A DNA stretch of 64,000 bases from Nitrosarchaeum koreense MY1 (GCF_000220175.1 NZ_AFPU01000001.1:1213512-1277511); one strand, 5' to 3'; counted from the first letter of the stretch, positions 15,769 through 25,523 are shown. Notes: generated from the letters alone by a model not told the origin. Made by a program: numbers and translations.

Positions 15769-16935
15769 TTGCAAATTCCAGATGAAACTTTACAAGAGAT
15801 AGTAGAAGGACAAACAAAAATTATCGTTCCAAAAAAATCATTGACAGATAAAGTTCCACCGAAAGAACCAGCATTTTTTAATCCAAAAGCAAAAGTGAGT
15901 AGAGATTTCTCAATAATTGCATATGGAGCATTTCTAAAAAAATTTAAAGGTCCAAAAATATTTTTAGAAGGATTATCAGGTCTGGGAGTAAGAGGATTAC
16001 GTGTTGCTAATGAATTACAAATGGATAAAGTAATAATTAATGATCTAAATCCATCCGCATTAAAATTAGCAGAATACTCTGCACAATTAAACGATTTAAA
16101 GAATATCGAATATTCAGAAATGGAAGTATGTAGATTTCTTAGTAAATATTCCACAAAAGGCGAAAGAGGTTCAATTGTAGATATAGATCCATTTGGTTCA
16201 CCATCCCAATTTTTTGATTGTTGCCTTAGAGCTACTATGCATGGAGGAATTCTTTCCATAACGGCAACAGATCTTCAGGTTTTAAATGGCCTTTATCAAA
16301 GCGCGTGTAAGAGAAAATACGGGGGAGTGCCAATAAGAGCAGAATATGGTAATGAGATGGCAATTAGACTGATTCTAGGATGTCTCAGAATGGTTGCAGG
16401 AAGAATAGGTATTGAGATTGTTCCAATATTTGCAGAAAGCAACATGCATTATTACAGAACATATGTACGAGTACTTATTCGACAGGATCAAAAAGAAAAT
16501 ATTGGATACATCATACATTGTAAAAGTTGCGGACATAGAAAAATAGTATTAGAACAAATTAATGAATGTGAATTGTGTGATTCAAAATTAAACATTGGTG
16601 GACCTTTATGGATTGATAAAATTTTTGATAAAGAATTTGTTAATGATATGATTTTAAAACTACCAGAATTATCAGTAGGAAAGGTTTGTGAAAAAACATT
16701 ACAAAAATGTCTAGTAGAATCGGAAATGCCTGGAATCTATTTTACATTAGATGAAATTGCATCTAAAATGAAAGCATCACCACCAAAATTAGAAGACGCA
16801 ATCATAAATTTACAGAAAAACGGATATCTTGCTAGCTCTACGTCGTTTAATCCTACTGGATTTAGAACAAATGCAAACATAAATGAAATAATCAGTGTTT
16901 TTTCAGATCAGCCAGTAAATCCCAAGCAGACATAA
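15769..16935 (+). CDS. trm1: tRNA (guanine-26-N2)-dimethyltransferase Trm1
   Basis: A 388-residue methyltransferase with FFNPKAKVSRDFS near residue 36, SAM-binding GLSGLGVRGLRVANE, the catalytic motif DIDPFGSPSQFFD near residue 145, and a C-terminal zinc-binding part (HCKSCGHRKI, then CELCDSK). It makes N2,N2-dimethylguanosine at position 26 of tRNAs. Start is TTG at 15769. It converges with rlmE, sharing 28 nt of 3' sequence. Confidence 0.95.
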   Translation: MQIPDETLQEIVEGQTKIIVPKKSLTDKVPPKEPAFFNPKAKVSRDFSIIAYGAFLKKFKGPKIFLEGLSGLGVRGLRVANELQMDKVIINDLNPSALKLAEYSAQLNDLKNIEYSEMEVCRFLSKYSTKGERGSIVDIDPFGSPSQFFDCCLRATMHGGILSITATDLQVLNGLYQSACKRKYGGVPIRAEYGNEMAIRLILGCLRMVAGRIGIEIVPIFAESNMHYYRTYVRVLIRQDQKENIGYIIHCKSCGHRKIVLEQINECELCDSKLNIGGPLWIDKIFDKEFVNDMILKLPELSVGKVCEKTLQKCLVESEMPGIYFTLDEIASKMKASPPKLEDAIINLQKNGYLASSTSFNPTGFRTNANINEIISVFSDQPVNPKQT

Positions 16936-17501
16936 TACAACTCACTGCTTTGTTTTCTACTGGCTTCAGGTTTTGTAAGATTTATTCTAGCAAATTTCTT
17001 TTTAATATAATCTTTAAATTCCATAGAATATTCCCCATCAAATACTTTGAAAATTGCATTACCTTTATGCATTAGAACCTTATCCATAATTTTTGTACAT
17101 TCATAATTCAATGAAATTTGTATTGCATGGTCAACAGACCAATTCCCAGTAACTTGTGGAGAAAGATCACATATCACTGCATTAACTTTTCTTTCAAAAT
17201 AAGACATAATTTCGTCAACTACAAACTCATTTTCAATATTTTCTCTAATTATATGAGCTCCAGGTATTTCCTCAACATATGAAGTATCAATACCCATTAC
17301 CTTACCTTTGTTTCCAGCAAGTTTTACAGCCATTTGAGTCCAGCCTCCAGGGGCACATCCTAAATCAAGAACATAAAATCCAGGTCCAATGATTCGATAA
17401 GATTGATTTAGTTGTTTGAGTTTGTATGCAGCTCTACTTCGATAACCCTGTTCATGGGCTAATTTTCTATATTGATCTCGACGTGCGTCTATTAACTTCA
17501 T
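16908..17501 (-). CDS. rlmE: FtsJ/RlmE-type rRNA 2'-O-methyltransferase
   Basis: A 197-residue SAM enzyme with the FtsJ signature: RSRAAYKLKQL (first catalytic Lys), LDLGCAPGGWTQMA (SAM loop, residues 45-58), VICDLSPQVTGN (Asp), FKVFDGE (second Lys) and KQSSELYYVC (Glu). This K-D-K-E set methylates a ribose in the 23S rRNA A-loop in bacteria; archaeal homologues probably do likewise. Its start overlaps the RPC34-like gene by 4 nt, so the two form an operon. Confidence 0.92.
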   Translation of the reverse strand: MKLIDARRDQYRKLAHEQGYRSRAAYKLKQLNQSYRIIGPGFYVLDLGCAPGGWTQMAVKLAGNKGKVMGIDTSYVEEIPGAHIIRENIENEFVVDEIMSYFERKVNAVICDLSPQVTGNWSVDHAIQISLNYECTKIMDKVLMHKGNAIFKVFDGEYSMEFKDYIKKKFARINLTKPEASRKQSSELYYVCLGFTG

Positions 17502-18151
17502 TTGGCTTTCGTAGGTTTTTTCATCTCTGATAGTACCCAGTCTTCAATGAATTGACAATTACGTGGGCTTATTTCTCCTTCAAGTGAACATTTTTGTTCA
17601 ACGGGACAAACAAGGCATGGGGCATTCTCAATTGATAAAGTGCTGATAGGAGTCTTTTTTAGAATTAATTTATACGTCCAACGACCTTTATCAAGAATTT
17701 TTTCTCGGTAAATAGTTCCCATTCTTTCTAACTTTAATGCAAGTCGAGAACCATCCCTACTAGTTAGCTTTAATTTTTTCCAAAGTTCACTTTGGAACAT
17801 TCCACTAGATTCACGTTCAGCTAAAACATCACATATTTTATTTGTGAGTCTCTCCATGTCAACTTTTTCAATTTGGAAATTTTCAATCTCTTCATCGGTA
17901 AGTTGTTCTTCTAATTCTTCTTCTAATGTTTTTTCAGCTTCTTTTTTAATTTCTTCTAATTCTTTCTTAGTAAGCTTTTTTGGTTTAGGTGCTGCTTCTT
18001 TTTTTGCAGGTTTCTTTTCTTTAGGTGCTGCTTCTTTTTTTGCAGGTTTCTTTTCTTTAGGTGCTGCTTCTTTTTTTGCAGGTTTCTTTTCTTTAGGTGC
18101 TGCTTCTTTTTTTAAAGGAACGTCAGATGTTTTATCTTGTTTTTTTGCCAT
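17498..18151 (-). CDS. Archaeal RPC34/RPC39 orthologue with Fe-S motif and Lys-rich tail
   Basis: From the ATG at 18151 (GGTGA lies just upstream) the protein is 217 residues. Residues 10-55 are a KKEAAPKEKKPA repeat, followed by an acidic coiled coil. Residues 100-165 look like a winged helix (MFQSELWKKLKLTSRDGSRL), and the C terminus carries CLVCPVEQKC and ISPRNCQFIEDWV. Four cysteines in this CxxCPVxxxC...C arrangement match the end of human RPC39 (CGLCPVFDDC...SPSNC), which binds a [4Fe-4S] cluster. RPC34 orthologues are known in Cren- and Thaumarchaeota and may assist RNA polymerase or TFB on some promoters. The transcription role is inferred from family knowledge. Confidence 0.82.
   Translation of the reverse strand: MAKKQDKTSDVPLKKEAAPKEKKPAKKEAAPKEKKPAKKEAAPKEKKPAKKEAAPKPKKLTKKELEEIKKEAEKTLEEELEEQLTDEEIENFQIEKVDMERLTNKICDVLAERESSGMFQSELWKKLKLTSRDGSRLALKLERMGTIYREKILDKGRWTYKLILKKTPISTLSIENAPCLVCPVEQKCSLEGEISPRNCQFIEDWVLSEMKKPTKAK
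17989..18113 (-). repeat. 36-bp in-frame tandem repeat, about 3.5 copies, in the RPC34-like gene
   Basis: The unit (read on the plus strand, GTGCTGCTTCTTTTTTTGCA and onward) starts at 17989, 18025 and 18061 with identical sequence, plus a partial fourth copy from 18097. It encodes the lysine-rich KKEAAPKEKKPA tail. Confidence 0.9.
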
Positions 18152-18201
18152 CAAATCACCTTAATTTTTAATATAACTCCTAATCATACAATAATTCATT
18201 C

Positions 18202-18660
18202 CTATTTAATGGTAAATTTTCCACTTGTGGTTATAGTATTCTTTTGATTCTGATCGGTCATTTTCACGACTAGATCATACTGTCCAGGTTTATCTATTAT
18301 TTCAGAGAAATCATCATCAATAGGTAAAAGAGAGTTGTTTTCATCAAAACATTGTTTTAAAAATCCACTTTGTGTAACTATATGTTTTCCAGAATAAACA
18401 GTAACATACAGATCTCCACAGTCAAACTGAGAATCATCAATTTTTACTTGAATTTGTACAGGGGATGAAATAGAATATTGATTTTCTAATCCAATGATGG
18501 AGATATCTTCATCATTTTTCATGATTTCAGAATTGCCCATGGGCCACATATTGAGTTCACGATCCGGCGATTGAAGAACATCAGCCATAACAACAGTACC
18601 AAAAGCAATTGAAAGTACAATTGGCAAAACAAATACAACATATACTAAACTTGTTGCCAT
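18202..18660 (-). CDS. Secreted or membrane-anchored protein of unknown function
   Basis: A 152-residue protein starting MATSLVYVVFVLPIVLSIAF, a signal peptide or anchor, followed by a beta-rich domain that may be Ig-like (SSPVQIQVKIDDSQFDCGDL, PGQYDLVVKM). Two cysteines (FDCGD and KQCFD) could pair. ATG at 18660 is preferred over GTG at 18672, because AGGTGA lies 8 nt upstream and a TATA-like GATATAAG about 27 nt upstream. No family is recognised. It is divergent from the OLD-type ATPase gene. Confidence 0.75.
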   Translation of the reverse strand: MATSLVYVVFVLPIVLSIAFGTVVMADVLQSPDRELNMWPMGNSEIMKNDEDISIIGLENQYSISSPVQIQVKIDDSQFDCGDLYVTVYSGKHIVTQSGFLKQCFDENNSLLPIDDDFSEIIDKPGQYDLVVKMTDQNQKNTITTSGKFTIK

Positions 18661-18763
18661 TTCGTTTTTCACCTGTAAATCCCTTATATCTATTTAGCAA
18701 AATTCCAATACGCATGATGAATTTGACGAATGAGTTAAATCGGACCCGACTAAATATTGCTAG

Positions 18764-20857
18764 ATGCGACTTAGAAAATTTAGAGTTAGAGCATATCGTT
18801 GCATTCATGATTCTGGCGAAATTACTGTTGGTGATTTAGCAGCATTTGTTGGAAGAAATGAAAGTGGAAAAACAACAATTCTACAAGCATTAACATTATT
18901 AAATAAAGATGAAAAAATTTCAGATTTAGATCTTTGCGATGAATTATCAGAAGAGTTGAAAGGAGAAGTTACACTAGCTGAAGGAGAATTTGAATTAAGT
19001 TCAAACGAGGTTAAATTAATCAAAGAAGCGTTTCCAGGTTTACCAGATATAAGAAAAATAAAATTATTTAGAACAAATAAAATACCTAGAGTACAATATG
19101 AGTTTGAAAATATTCAACTTAGTGATGAGCGAAATAATGAAATAAACTCTTGGGAGAATTTTTCAAGGCAGATTAAGAATTTTTTAGATACAATACCAAA
19201 TCATCTTAAAATTCAAATCAATACTGAATTATTTGATGGTCCTCCACCAAAGAATCAGCAGATATTTAATAGCGGAATGGCTGAATTTAGCAATCAATTT
19301 CATGTAATAGCTGTTCAAGAGCCTAAAGTAATAGAAGAATGGCAAAAAATATACCATAATCCAGAAAATCAGTATCATAAACTTCTTAGTGGTAGTAGTG
19401 AAAAATCAGCTTTAGAGAATTTCATTGCATCTGAATTACATCCTCGATTTGTTTATTTTTCTGATTACAAAAAAATCTATGGCAATATCAATCTCAATGA
19501 ATATCTTAGAGAAGAAAAAGGGGTCAGAGCAAGCTCAATTGAATTTATTGAAGAGTTTGACAAGGCCGAAACAGTAAGAAATCTTTTCTATTTGGCAGAA
19601 TTAGACATTAAAACATTAGATGACGTAAAAGAAACTCCATCAAAATGTATCAAATTATTGAATACAGCAAGCAATAGATTAACTAAGAAATTAAATCCAG
19701 CATGGAAAGGCGACCCAATCCATGTTGAATTGAGATACAATCCAGGAAATATCATGAGTGTAGTAATTTCAGATATTCATCGTGATGGAACAGTAACCAA
19801 CACAGGATTGCTAAATAGAAGAGCAGAAGGTTTCAAATGGACGTTTTCTTTTATTGTAAACTTTGCAGCAGAAACACAAAGAGCAGAACTCAAAGAAGCA
19901 ATATTACTTCTTGATGAACCAGCAAGAAATCTTCATCCTACTCAACAAAGAGGAATTTCAGATTTATTAAAGAACCTTGCAGGCTCAAATCAGGTTTTGT
20001 ATGCAACACATTCACCATTTATGATTTTTGATTATACTCCAGGAAACTTGTTGGTAGTAGAATTAGATAAAAGAAAACACCTTAGTAAAATTTTTTATGA
20101 TTACTGGAATGCCGATGATAAAACACTAACCCCAATTCTATATGGATTATCAAGAGGGTTGGTCGAATCGATTGTAGATAGAGAAATTGGAACTAACTCA
20201 AGACCAGTGATTATTGTTGAGACAATGTCAGATGCAATGTATCTTAATGCTTTTGATAAATTTTTACAGGATCCAAATATATCAATGAATCCACTTAATG
20301 TAGTAGCTGCTTATAATAAAAATTCAGTATTACCTCTGGCAATATTTTATAGAAATCACGGATATAGGACATTTATTTTATTGGACGATTCAGATGAATC
20401 TAAACAGATTTCAGCTCAACTAACATCAAATGATTTTTCACCAATACAGACAATACTTTTTGAAAGAGATGGTAAGAATTTGGAATCAATTGAAGATTAT
20501 ATTGTTTTAGAAGATTATCTTCATGCAGTCAATCAAACTTATGAGATCAGATTGAGAAAAGAAGGGTATTCAAATCTTAAACCACTTGATGTAACTTCAA
20601 AGGGAAAGAAAGGTGTTTTAGAGAATTTAAGAAAAATTTGGGAAGAACATAATGATGATGATTGGGGTCAGTTCGATAATGAGGAGATTACTAGGTATAT
20701 TTGTGAAAAAATTACCTTAGAAGAGACTGATTTCTTATCAGATAAAACTAAAGACCAATTTAGAACATTGTATAGATTAATTGCTGAAAGAATCAGACAA
20801 TATCAAAACGTCACTACAAAGGCAGATTTAGCCAAATTTCAGAGAGCAAGAAATTAG
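18764..20857 (+). CDS. OLD-family ATPase with TOPRIM-like domain
   Basis: A 697-residue protein with an ABC/SMC-type ATPase: Walker A GRNESGKT at residues 30-37, and Walker B LLLDEPARNLHP near 383-394 followed by the switch histidine in YATHSPFM. The region after about residue 475 looks like a TOPRIM nuclease domain: VIIVETMSDAMYL supplies the Glu and ILLDDSDES the D-x-D. This order is that of OLD nucleases, which cut DNA and include phage-defence effectors such as P2 Old and GajA. No UvrD-like GajB partner is adjacent, so it is a class 1-like single protein. Role in defence or repair is inferred; the metal residues look intact. Confidence 0.82.
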   Translation: MRLRKFRVRAYRCIHDSGEITVGDLAAFVGRNESGKTTILQALTLLNKDEKISDLDLCDELSEELKGEVTLAEGEFELSSNEVKLIKEAFPGLPDIRKIKLFRTNKIPRVQYEFENIQLSDERNNEINSWENFSRQIKNFLDTIPNHLKIQINTELFDGPPPKNQQIFNSGMAEFSNQFHVIAVQEPKVIEEWQKIYHNPENQYHKLLSGSSEKSALENFIASELHPRFVYFSDYKKIYGNINLNEYLREEKGVRASSIEFIEEFDKAETVRNLFYLAELDIKTLDDVKETPSKCIKLLNTASNRLTKKLNPAWKGDPIHVELRYNPGNIMSVVISDIHRDGTVTNTGLLNRRAEGFKWTFSFIVNFAAETQRAELKEAILLLDEPARNLHPTQQRGISDLLKNLAGSNQVLYATHSPFMIFDYTPGNLLVVELDKRKHLSKIFYDYWNADDKTLTPILYGLSRGLVESIVDREIGTNSRPVIIVETMSDAMYLNAFDKFLQDPNISMNPLNVVAAYNKNSVLPLAIFYRNHGYRTFILLDDSDESKQISAQLTSNDFSPIQTILFERDGKNLESIEDYIVLEDYLHAVNQTYEIRLRKEGYSNLKPLDVTSKGKKGVLENLRKIWEEHNDDDWGQFDNEEITRYICEKITLEETDFLSDKTKDQFRTLYRLIAERIRQYQNVTTKADLAKFQRARN

Positions 20858-20938
20858 GATTAAAGAAGTTTACTGATGAAAAATACTTCATCAACAAATA
20901 CAAAAGCAGTAAAATACCCTTTAAGGTTTAATTGAGAT

Positions 20939-23119
20939 ATGAAATTGTTTGAAATTATGAGCAAACCCTCAATCAGAGGAGTTTTCCTTTCCATAATCTT
21001 ATGTTTAACAGTGGCAATCATCATTCCAGCACATGCTGAAGGAACAGTAGATGCAAAAAGTTTTTCATTTGAAGAAACTACGATTATTGAATTTACTAAT
21101 ACTGGAAATGTTGATGTAAGCGCATTTAGAATTTGGTTAGGTAGTGATAATAATTTTAAATCATTTAAAACAGAAAATGGATGGATTGGTGAAAAAACTC
21201 CTCAAGGAGTTATAATATTTACTTCATCATCAGAAGTTATCAAACCAGGAGAATCAATAAAGATTGGAATTAAAACAGATAAAATATCTTCAGGAATTAA
21301 TTGGAAAGCACTTGATAAAAGTGACCAACAAATAGAAATTGGAAAAACGATTGCAGGTGAATTACCAAAGCCGGTAACAATTTCTAAACCAGTAGCAAAA
21401 TCAGATACAACAGTTTCAGAGGAAGGGGTTTTAGCAAATTCATCTTTCAGAATTATTCCAGAAAAACCAAATGTGGGGTCAACTATAAGAATAACTGGAG
21501 ATAATTTTGGTGCAGCACAAGAATTAGATTTTTTTATAAATTCTAATAAAATTTCTAGCTTTGTCACGAATGATGCGGGTTATTTTATTACTACGGTAAA
21601 AATTCCAGAAAATATTGATGCGGACAGAGTAGACTTCATAATCAAAGATAAAAATAATCAAGAGAAAAGCATCAGTTTAAGATTAGAAGAGCCAAACAAT
21701 AGAATTCCAGAATCAGATAACATCCCACTAACAATTGTCGGACTACCAGAAATATTACATAGAACAGATTTTTTAGAAATTTCAGGGACAGCACAGCCAA
21801 ATAGTGCTATAACAGCATCAGTAAAAGATCCTGAGGGAAAGATCATCAACACAAGAACAGCAAAAGCTGATGCAAAAGGAAATTGGAAATTAGCAGAACC
21901 AATAATTGTTCCATTAGATGCACCATTTGGAAGATATAGCGCCATTATCTCAGATGGTAGAGAGGAAAAGACAACTTCATGGATGATAGAAACATCAAAA
22001 GTAATTCTCATAAAACCAATAACCTTGAAATTTAATCCTGGAGAGACAATGAAATTTAATGGCACCGCATTGCCAAATAAATCACTAGAGTTAATTTTAG
22101 AAGATCCACTTGGAATTGAAAAAACCTCAGATATCATTGAGATAGATGAGACAGGAAATGTTGAATTTGAATATCCAACAATAGCAAATGTAGACAAAGA
22201 AGGTACATGGACATTAATTGCAGAACAGGATGGAAAAAGAGAATTTATTTACGCAGGATTAGGAGAGATCCCATCAATACCAATTAACATTGAATTTGAT
22301 AAATTAAATTATAAATCAACAGAAACTGCAAAAATATCACTAACTGGAAAGCCTCTAGATAAACTAACTATGTTAATTGTTGATCCATCAGATAAACCAA
22401 AAATAATTGCAGATAATAAAAATACTGTTTCCATCACATTAGGTCAAGACGGAAAAAAAACATATGAATTAGAACTAAGTGGATATTCATCAGGAGCATA
22501 CACTGCTATTATCAACAAAGGCGCTTCTAAAAGTTCGGAGGTATTCACAGTGGGATTACAAACAGGTTCTGGTGTAATTAAAATTGGTAGCACAAAATTA
22601 GATTATAGACCGGGAGAGGCAATCTTAATTTTGGGAGATACAAAAGAAAACTCACTTTTAACACTCACACTAAGTGACCCTGATGGGACAGTATGGAAAA
22701 CTAAAGAAATATTTTCAGATAAGAATGGAAAGATTGCAGATGATAGTTTAAGATTACCATCATCAGCAGAACCAGGCATATGGATAGTCAATGCAAAAAG
22801 CGGCTCGAACTTTGATAATGTTGAGATCGAAGTAATAACTTCTAAAGAAGAAGGACTTGTAGTTACAGTAGAAGAAGGTATAGAAATTTCAGGATATGGA
22901 AAAAGTCTTAACATTAAAGTGATAAATGCAGAACAAACAGTAAAAATGATAATCCTAAATTCAGATGGTGAAGAAATAGAGGCGTTATCATTCCCATCTA
23001 ATAAAGAAGGCGAAATTAAACAACCATGGTTTATTCCAAAAGGCACAATACCAGGAACATATACCATCAAAGTAACTGATGCTCATAATACTGCTGAAAC
23101 TACATTTACTATAAAATAA
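20939..23119 (+). CDS. Large secreted multi-domain surface protein (Ig/MG2-like repeats)
   Basis: A 726-residue protein with a signal peptide (VFLSIILCLTVAIIIPAHA), then about six beta-sandwich modules. Each module carries motifs such as YKSTETAKISLTGKP, YRPGEAILILGDT or FNPGETMKFNGTA, and closing phrases such as GTYTIKVTDAHN. The pattern (x)-PGE-x-I-x-(V/G)-G is that of macroglobulin/Ig-like adhesion modules in exported archaeal proteins. No C-terminal membrane anchor or sorting motif is visible. A TATA-like GTAAAATAC is about 26 nt before the first ATG; a second ATG at 20957 is also possible. Likely cell-surface or extracellular, function unknown. Confidence 0.8.
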   Translation: MKLFEIMSKPSIRGVFLSIILCLTVAIIIPAHAEGTVDAKSFSFEETTIIEFTNTGNVDVSAFRIWLGSDNNFKSFKTENGWIGEKTPQGVIIFTSSSEVIKPGESIKIGIKTDKISSGINWKALDKSDQQIEIGKTIAGELPKPVTISKPVAKSDTTVSEEGVLANSSFRIIPEKPNVGSTIRITGDNFGAAQELDFFINSNKISSFVTNDAGYFITTVKIPENIDADRVDFIIKDKNNQEKSISLRLEEPNNRIPESDNIPLTIVGLPEILHRTDFLEISGTAQPNSAITASVKDPEGKIINTRTAKADAKGNWKLAEPIIVPLDAPFGRYSAIISDGREEKTTSWMIETSKVILIKPITLKFNPGETMKFNGTALPNKSLELILEDPLGIEKTSDIIEIDETGNVEFEYPTIANVDKEGTWTLIAEQDGKREFIYAGLGEIPSIPINIEFDKLNYKSTETAKISLTGKPLDKLTMLIVDPSDKPKIIADNKNTVSITLGQDGKKTYELELSGYSSGAYTAIINKGASKSSEVFTVGLQTGSGVIKIGSTKLDYRPGEAILILGDTKENSLLTLTLSDPDGTVWKTKEIFSDKNGKIADDSLRLPSSAEPGIWIVNAKSGSNFDNVEIEVITSKEEGLVVTVEEGIEISGYGKSLNIKVINAEQTVKMIILNSDGEEIEALSFPSNKEGEIKQPWFIPKGTIPGTYTIKVTDAHNTAETTFTIK

Positions 23120-23158
23120 CTTCAAACAATTTTATTCCACCTATTTTAAATTCAATAC

Positions 23159-23671
23159 ATGAATCTTAAAGAGAAAATATCTGAATTTCCAAATTTCCCT
23201 AAAAAAGGAATATTATTTAGAGATTTTAGTCCACTTTTAAAAGATCCATCAGCATTATCATTTATTGCAGATGAATTTGCAAAACATTTCCATCCAAAAG
23301 ATATTGATTTGTTTGCAGGTATAGAATCAAGAGGGTTTTTACTTGCATGTATTTTGGCTACCAGATACAATAAGGGAATGATAATGATTAGAAAAGTAGG
23401 AAAGTTACCAGGTAAGACTAGCAAACTATCATATAAAATTGAATACGGTCAAGATACAATTGAAATTCAAAAAGACATAATCAGCAAAGGACAGAAGATC
23501 CTAATTTGTGATGACTTACTTGCTACAGGAGGAACTGCCAAAGCTTCTGCAAAACTAATCGAAAAAGTAGGTGGAAAAGTTGCGGGATTTGCATTCATTA
23601 TTGAGTTAACAGAACTAAACGGAATTAAAGGAATAAATCAATACAATTGTAAATCATTGGTCAAGTATTAA
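23159..23671 (+). CDS. apt: Adenine phosphoribosyltransferase
   Basis: A 170-residue type I phosphoribosyltransferase. It has [17 protein letters not shown] at the N terminus, [12 protein letters not shown] near residue 55 and the PRPP-binding loop [16 protein letters not shown] near residues 117-132. It converts adenine and PRPP to AMP. Only 1 nt separates it from the MTA phosphorylase gene, whose product is adenine, so the pair forms a salvage operon. Confidence 0.95.
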   Translation: MNLKEKISEFPNFPKKGILFRDFSPLLKDPSALSFIADEFAKHFHPKDIDLFAGIESRGFLLACILATRYNKGMIMIRKVGKLPGKTSKLSYKIEYGQDTIEIQKDIISKGQKILICDDLLATGGTAKASAKLIEKVGGKVAGFAFIIELTELNGIKGINQYNCKSLVKY

Positions 23672-23672
23672 C

Positions 23673-24464
23673 ATGGAAAAAGATGTAGAGATCGGAATTT
23701 TTGGAGGAACAGGAATTTATGATTCCGGAATACTAGAAAACCCGCAAGAAGTTACAATAGATACACCATATGGAAAACCATCAGATTCAATTACAGTGGG
23801 AATTTTCAAGGGAAGAAAGATTGCATTTTTACCAAGACATGGAAAAAAACACACAATTCCCCCACATATGATAAACTATAGAGCAAATATTTGGGCATTC
23901 AAAGAATTAGGGATAACTAGAATAATTGCACCTTCTGCAGTTGGAAGTTTGAAAGAAGAGATAGAGCCAGGCCATTTTGCATTACCTACACAGTTCTTAG
24001 ATTTCACAAAATCAAGAAATGGGTCATTTTCAGAACTTGGAAGGGTTATCCACATCTCAGTAGCAGATCCATTTTGTCCTGAATTACAATCATCAATTCT
24101 TAAAGTAATAAAAGAGAAAAACTTTCCAATTCATCAAGATTGCACATATGTTTGCATTGAAGGACCAAGATTTTCCACCAAGGCTGAATCAAAATTCTAC
24201 AGAAGTACAGGTGCAGGTATTATTGGAATGACATTAGTTCCAGAATGTCAGCTAGCAAGAGAAGCTCAGATGTGCTATGCATCAATTTCAACAGTTACAG
24301 ATTATGATGTATGGGCAGAAAAACCAGTAACAGCCAAAGAAGTATTAGAAACGTTATCAAAAAACGTAGAGCGAACAAAAAAAATTCTAACAGATTTAAT
24401 TAATCAAATTCCAAAAACAAGAAGTTGTTCTTGTTCTAAGGCTTTGGCAGAAGCTGAATTTTAG
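23673..24464 (+). CDS. mtnP: S-methyl-5'-thioadenosine phosphorylase
   Basis: A 263-residue purine phosphorylase with [13 protein letters not shown] at the N terminus, the phosphate/ribose motif [20 protein letters not shown] near residues 52-71, [20 protein letters not shown] and MTLVPE. It splits methylthioadenosine (a by-product of polyamine synthesis) into adenine and methylthioribose-1-phosphate. A C-terminal cysteine cluster (SCSCS) is of unknown role, but Cys-rich tails occur in archaeal MTAPs. It overlaps a convergent small gene by 4 nt. Confidence 0.93.
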   Translation: MEKDVEIGIFGGTGIYDSGILENPQEVTIDTPYGKPSDSITVGIFKGRKIAFLPRHGKKHTIPPHMINYRANIWAFKELGITRIIAPSAVGSLKEEIEPGHFALPTQFLDFTKSRNGSFSELGRVIHISVADPFCPELQSSILKVIKEKNFPIHQDCTYVCIEGPRFSTKAESKFYRSTGAGIIGMTLVPECQLAREAQMCYASISTVTDYDVWAEKPVTAKEVLETLSKNVERTKKILTDLINQIPKTRSCSCSKALAEAEF

Positions 24465-24745
24465 TCATCAACAAAAGATTCTCTTTTCAAACCCTCAGGT
24501 AATGTAAGATCTCCTTGAAGAAGGTTCAGTTGTAATGAATTTATTACTTCATCAACATTATATCCTAATTTTTCTAATTTCTTTTCTGTGACTTTGGAAA
24601 TTTTTGCACCTATATTTTGACCTCCAATTCTACCAAACGCTATTGCATTGAATCTAAAAGAATGAGTATCGATTGTAAAAGTACCAGTTATTTTTGCTGC
24701 CATCTGGCTTCCATGAACATTATTAATGTGAACTTTAAGATTCAT
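24461..24745 (-). CDS. Small conserved-looking protein of unknown function
   Basis: 94 residues, mixed alpha/beta, no signal peptide. It begins [20 protein letters not shown], continues with beta strands and ends in a helical part ([20 protein letters not shown]). I recognise no family. It follows the zinc-binding protein gene on the same strand with no gap and probably forms a unit with it. Confidence 0.6.
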   Translation of the reverse strand: MNLKVHINNVHGSQMAAKITGTFTIDTHSFRFNAIAFGRIGGQNIGAKISKVTEKKLEKLGYNVDEVINSLQLNLLQGDLTLPEGLKRESFVDD

Positions 24746-25144
24746 TTAGATTTCTACTGCTTTGTTGATATTATCATCAACCAAAAAGCTCCAGTGTTTA
24801 TCATCTTCAACTTTGAAATGATTTACTTTCAGAGAAACGATTTGTTCATCTAAACATTCATGTTTTATTTCAGAATTTTCTTTCAGTCTAACTAATTTCC
24901 ATTTGTACTTTCCTTGTTGTAATTTACATACAGTAACACCCCATTTTGCATCTGGATCAATTTTTGGCATTCCTACCAAATCTGCTAACTCTTCAATTCC
25001 AAGCTGTTTTTCCTCACAAAATCGTTTTTTACATACACCGCATCTCCAGACATCAACTGAACCTATGGTTCTCTCGTCAATGTTGATGTTAACTACCCCA
25101 AAATACACTGGTTGATGTTTACAGGATTCGGTATCAATACTCAA
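24746..25144 (-). CDS. Small protein with a CxxC zinc-binding pair, unknown function
   Basis: 132 residues from a TTG at 25142-25144. Cysteines in CKHQP, WRCGVCKKRFCEE and HECLD could bind zinc. The rest is alpha/beta without known motifs (IEELADLVGMPKIDPDAKWG). The start and end abut neighbours in a run of small minus-strand genes (24461-25523). It may be an RNA- or protein-binding accessory, but nothing visible proves that. Confidence 0.6.
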   Translation of the reverse strand: MSIDTESCKHQPVYFGVVNINIDERTIGSVDVWRCGVCKKRFCEEKQLGIEELADLVGMPKIDPDAKWGVTVCKLQQGKYKWKLVRLKENSEIKHECLDEQIVSLKVNHFKVEDDKHWSFLVDDNINKAVEI

Positions 25145-25166
25145 TGTTGTTCACAAAACATTAGGA

Positions 25167-25523
25167 TTATTTAGTTCTTGCATCATCATATGATTTTTCT
25201 AGAACCACACCTATATTGTCAACAATCTTATTTCTCTTAAATTCGATATTTTCACGTTCACAGAATTTTCTATACATGTTTACAGCAGTAAATCTAGGAT
25301 GCATTGCCTCAAACTCGGTTTCAGAAATATCTATGAAAGCACCCAATGTCATTAGTTCCTTAGCAGTTTTCAAAGCATCCTCAGTTGAAATATTTAGTTT
25401 TTCTGCAATAGTTGTAGGAGTCATTTTTCCATGACATGTAATTAAGAGAAATACTTTAGCTTGTAATGGAACTAGTTTTATTTCTGAAATTAGATCCTTT
25501 TCTACTCTAGAAATTTCCATCAT
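25167..25523 (-). CDS. TrmB-like winged-helix transcription regulator
   Basis: 118 residues. The N-terminal 70 form a winged helix: VPLQAKVFLLITCHGKMTPT, then IAEKLNISTEDALKTAKEL, followed by a wing, resembling TrmB-type regulators. The C-terminal tail (MYRKFCERENIEFKRNK) may dimerise or bind ligand. Two adjacent ATG codons (25523 and 25520) are possible starts. Its targets are unknown; the adjacent genes on the same strand are small hypotheticals. Confidence 0.65.
   Translation of the reverse strand: MMEISRVEKDLISEIKLVPLQAKVFLLITCHGKMTPTTIAEKLNISTEDALKTAKELMTLGAFIDISETEFEAMHPRFTAVNMYRKFCERENIEFKRNKIVDNIGVVLEKSYDDARTK

Noticed and set aside
17844-18164. Plus-strand Ser/Phe-rich membrane-like protein
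   Set aside because: Antisense of the lysine-rich repeats of the RPC34-like gene.
18764-23119. A defence island containing the OLD gene and neighbours
   Set aside because: The neighbours are secreted proteins and housekeeping salvage genes; no second defence gene, integrase or tRNA junction is nearby.
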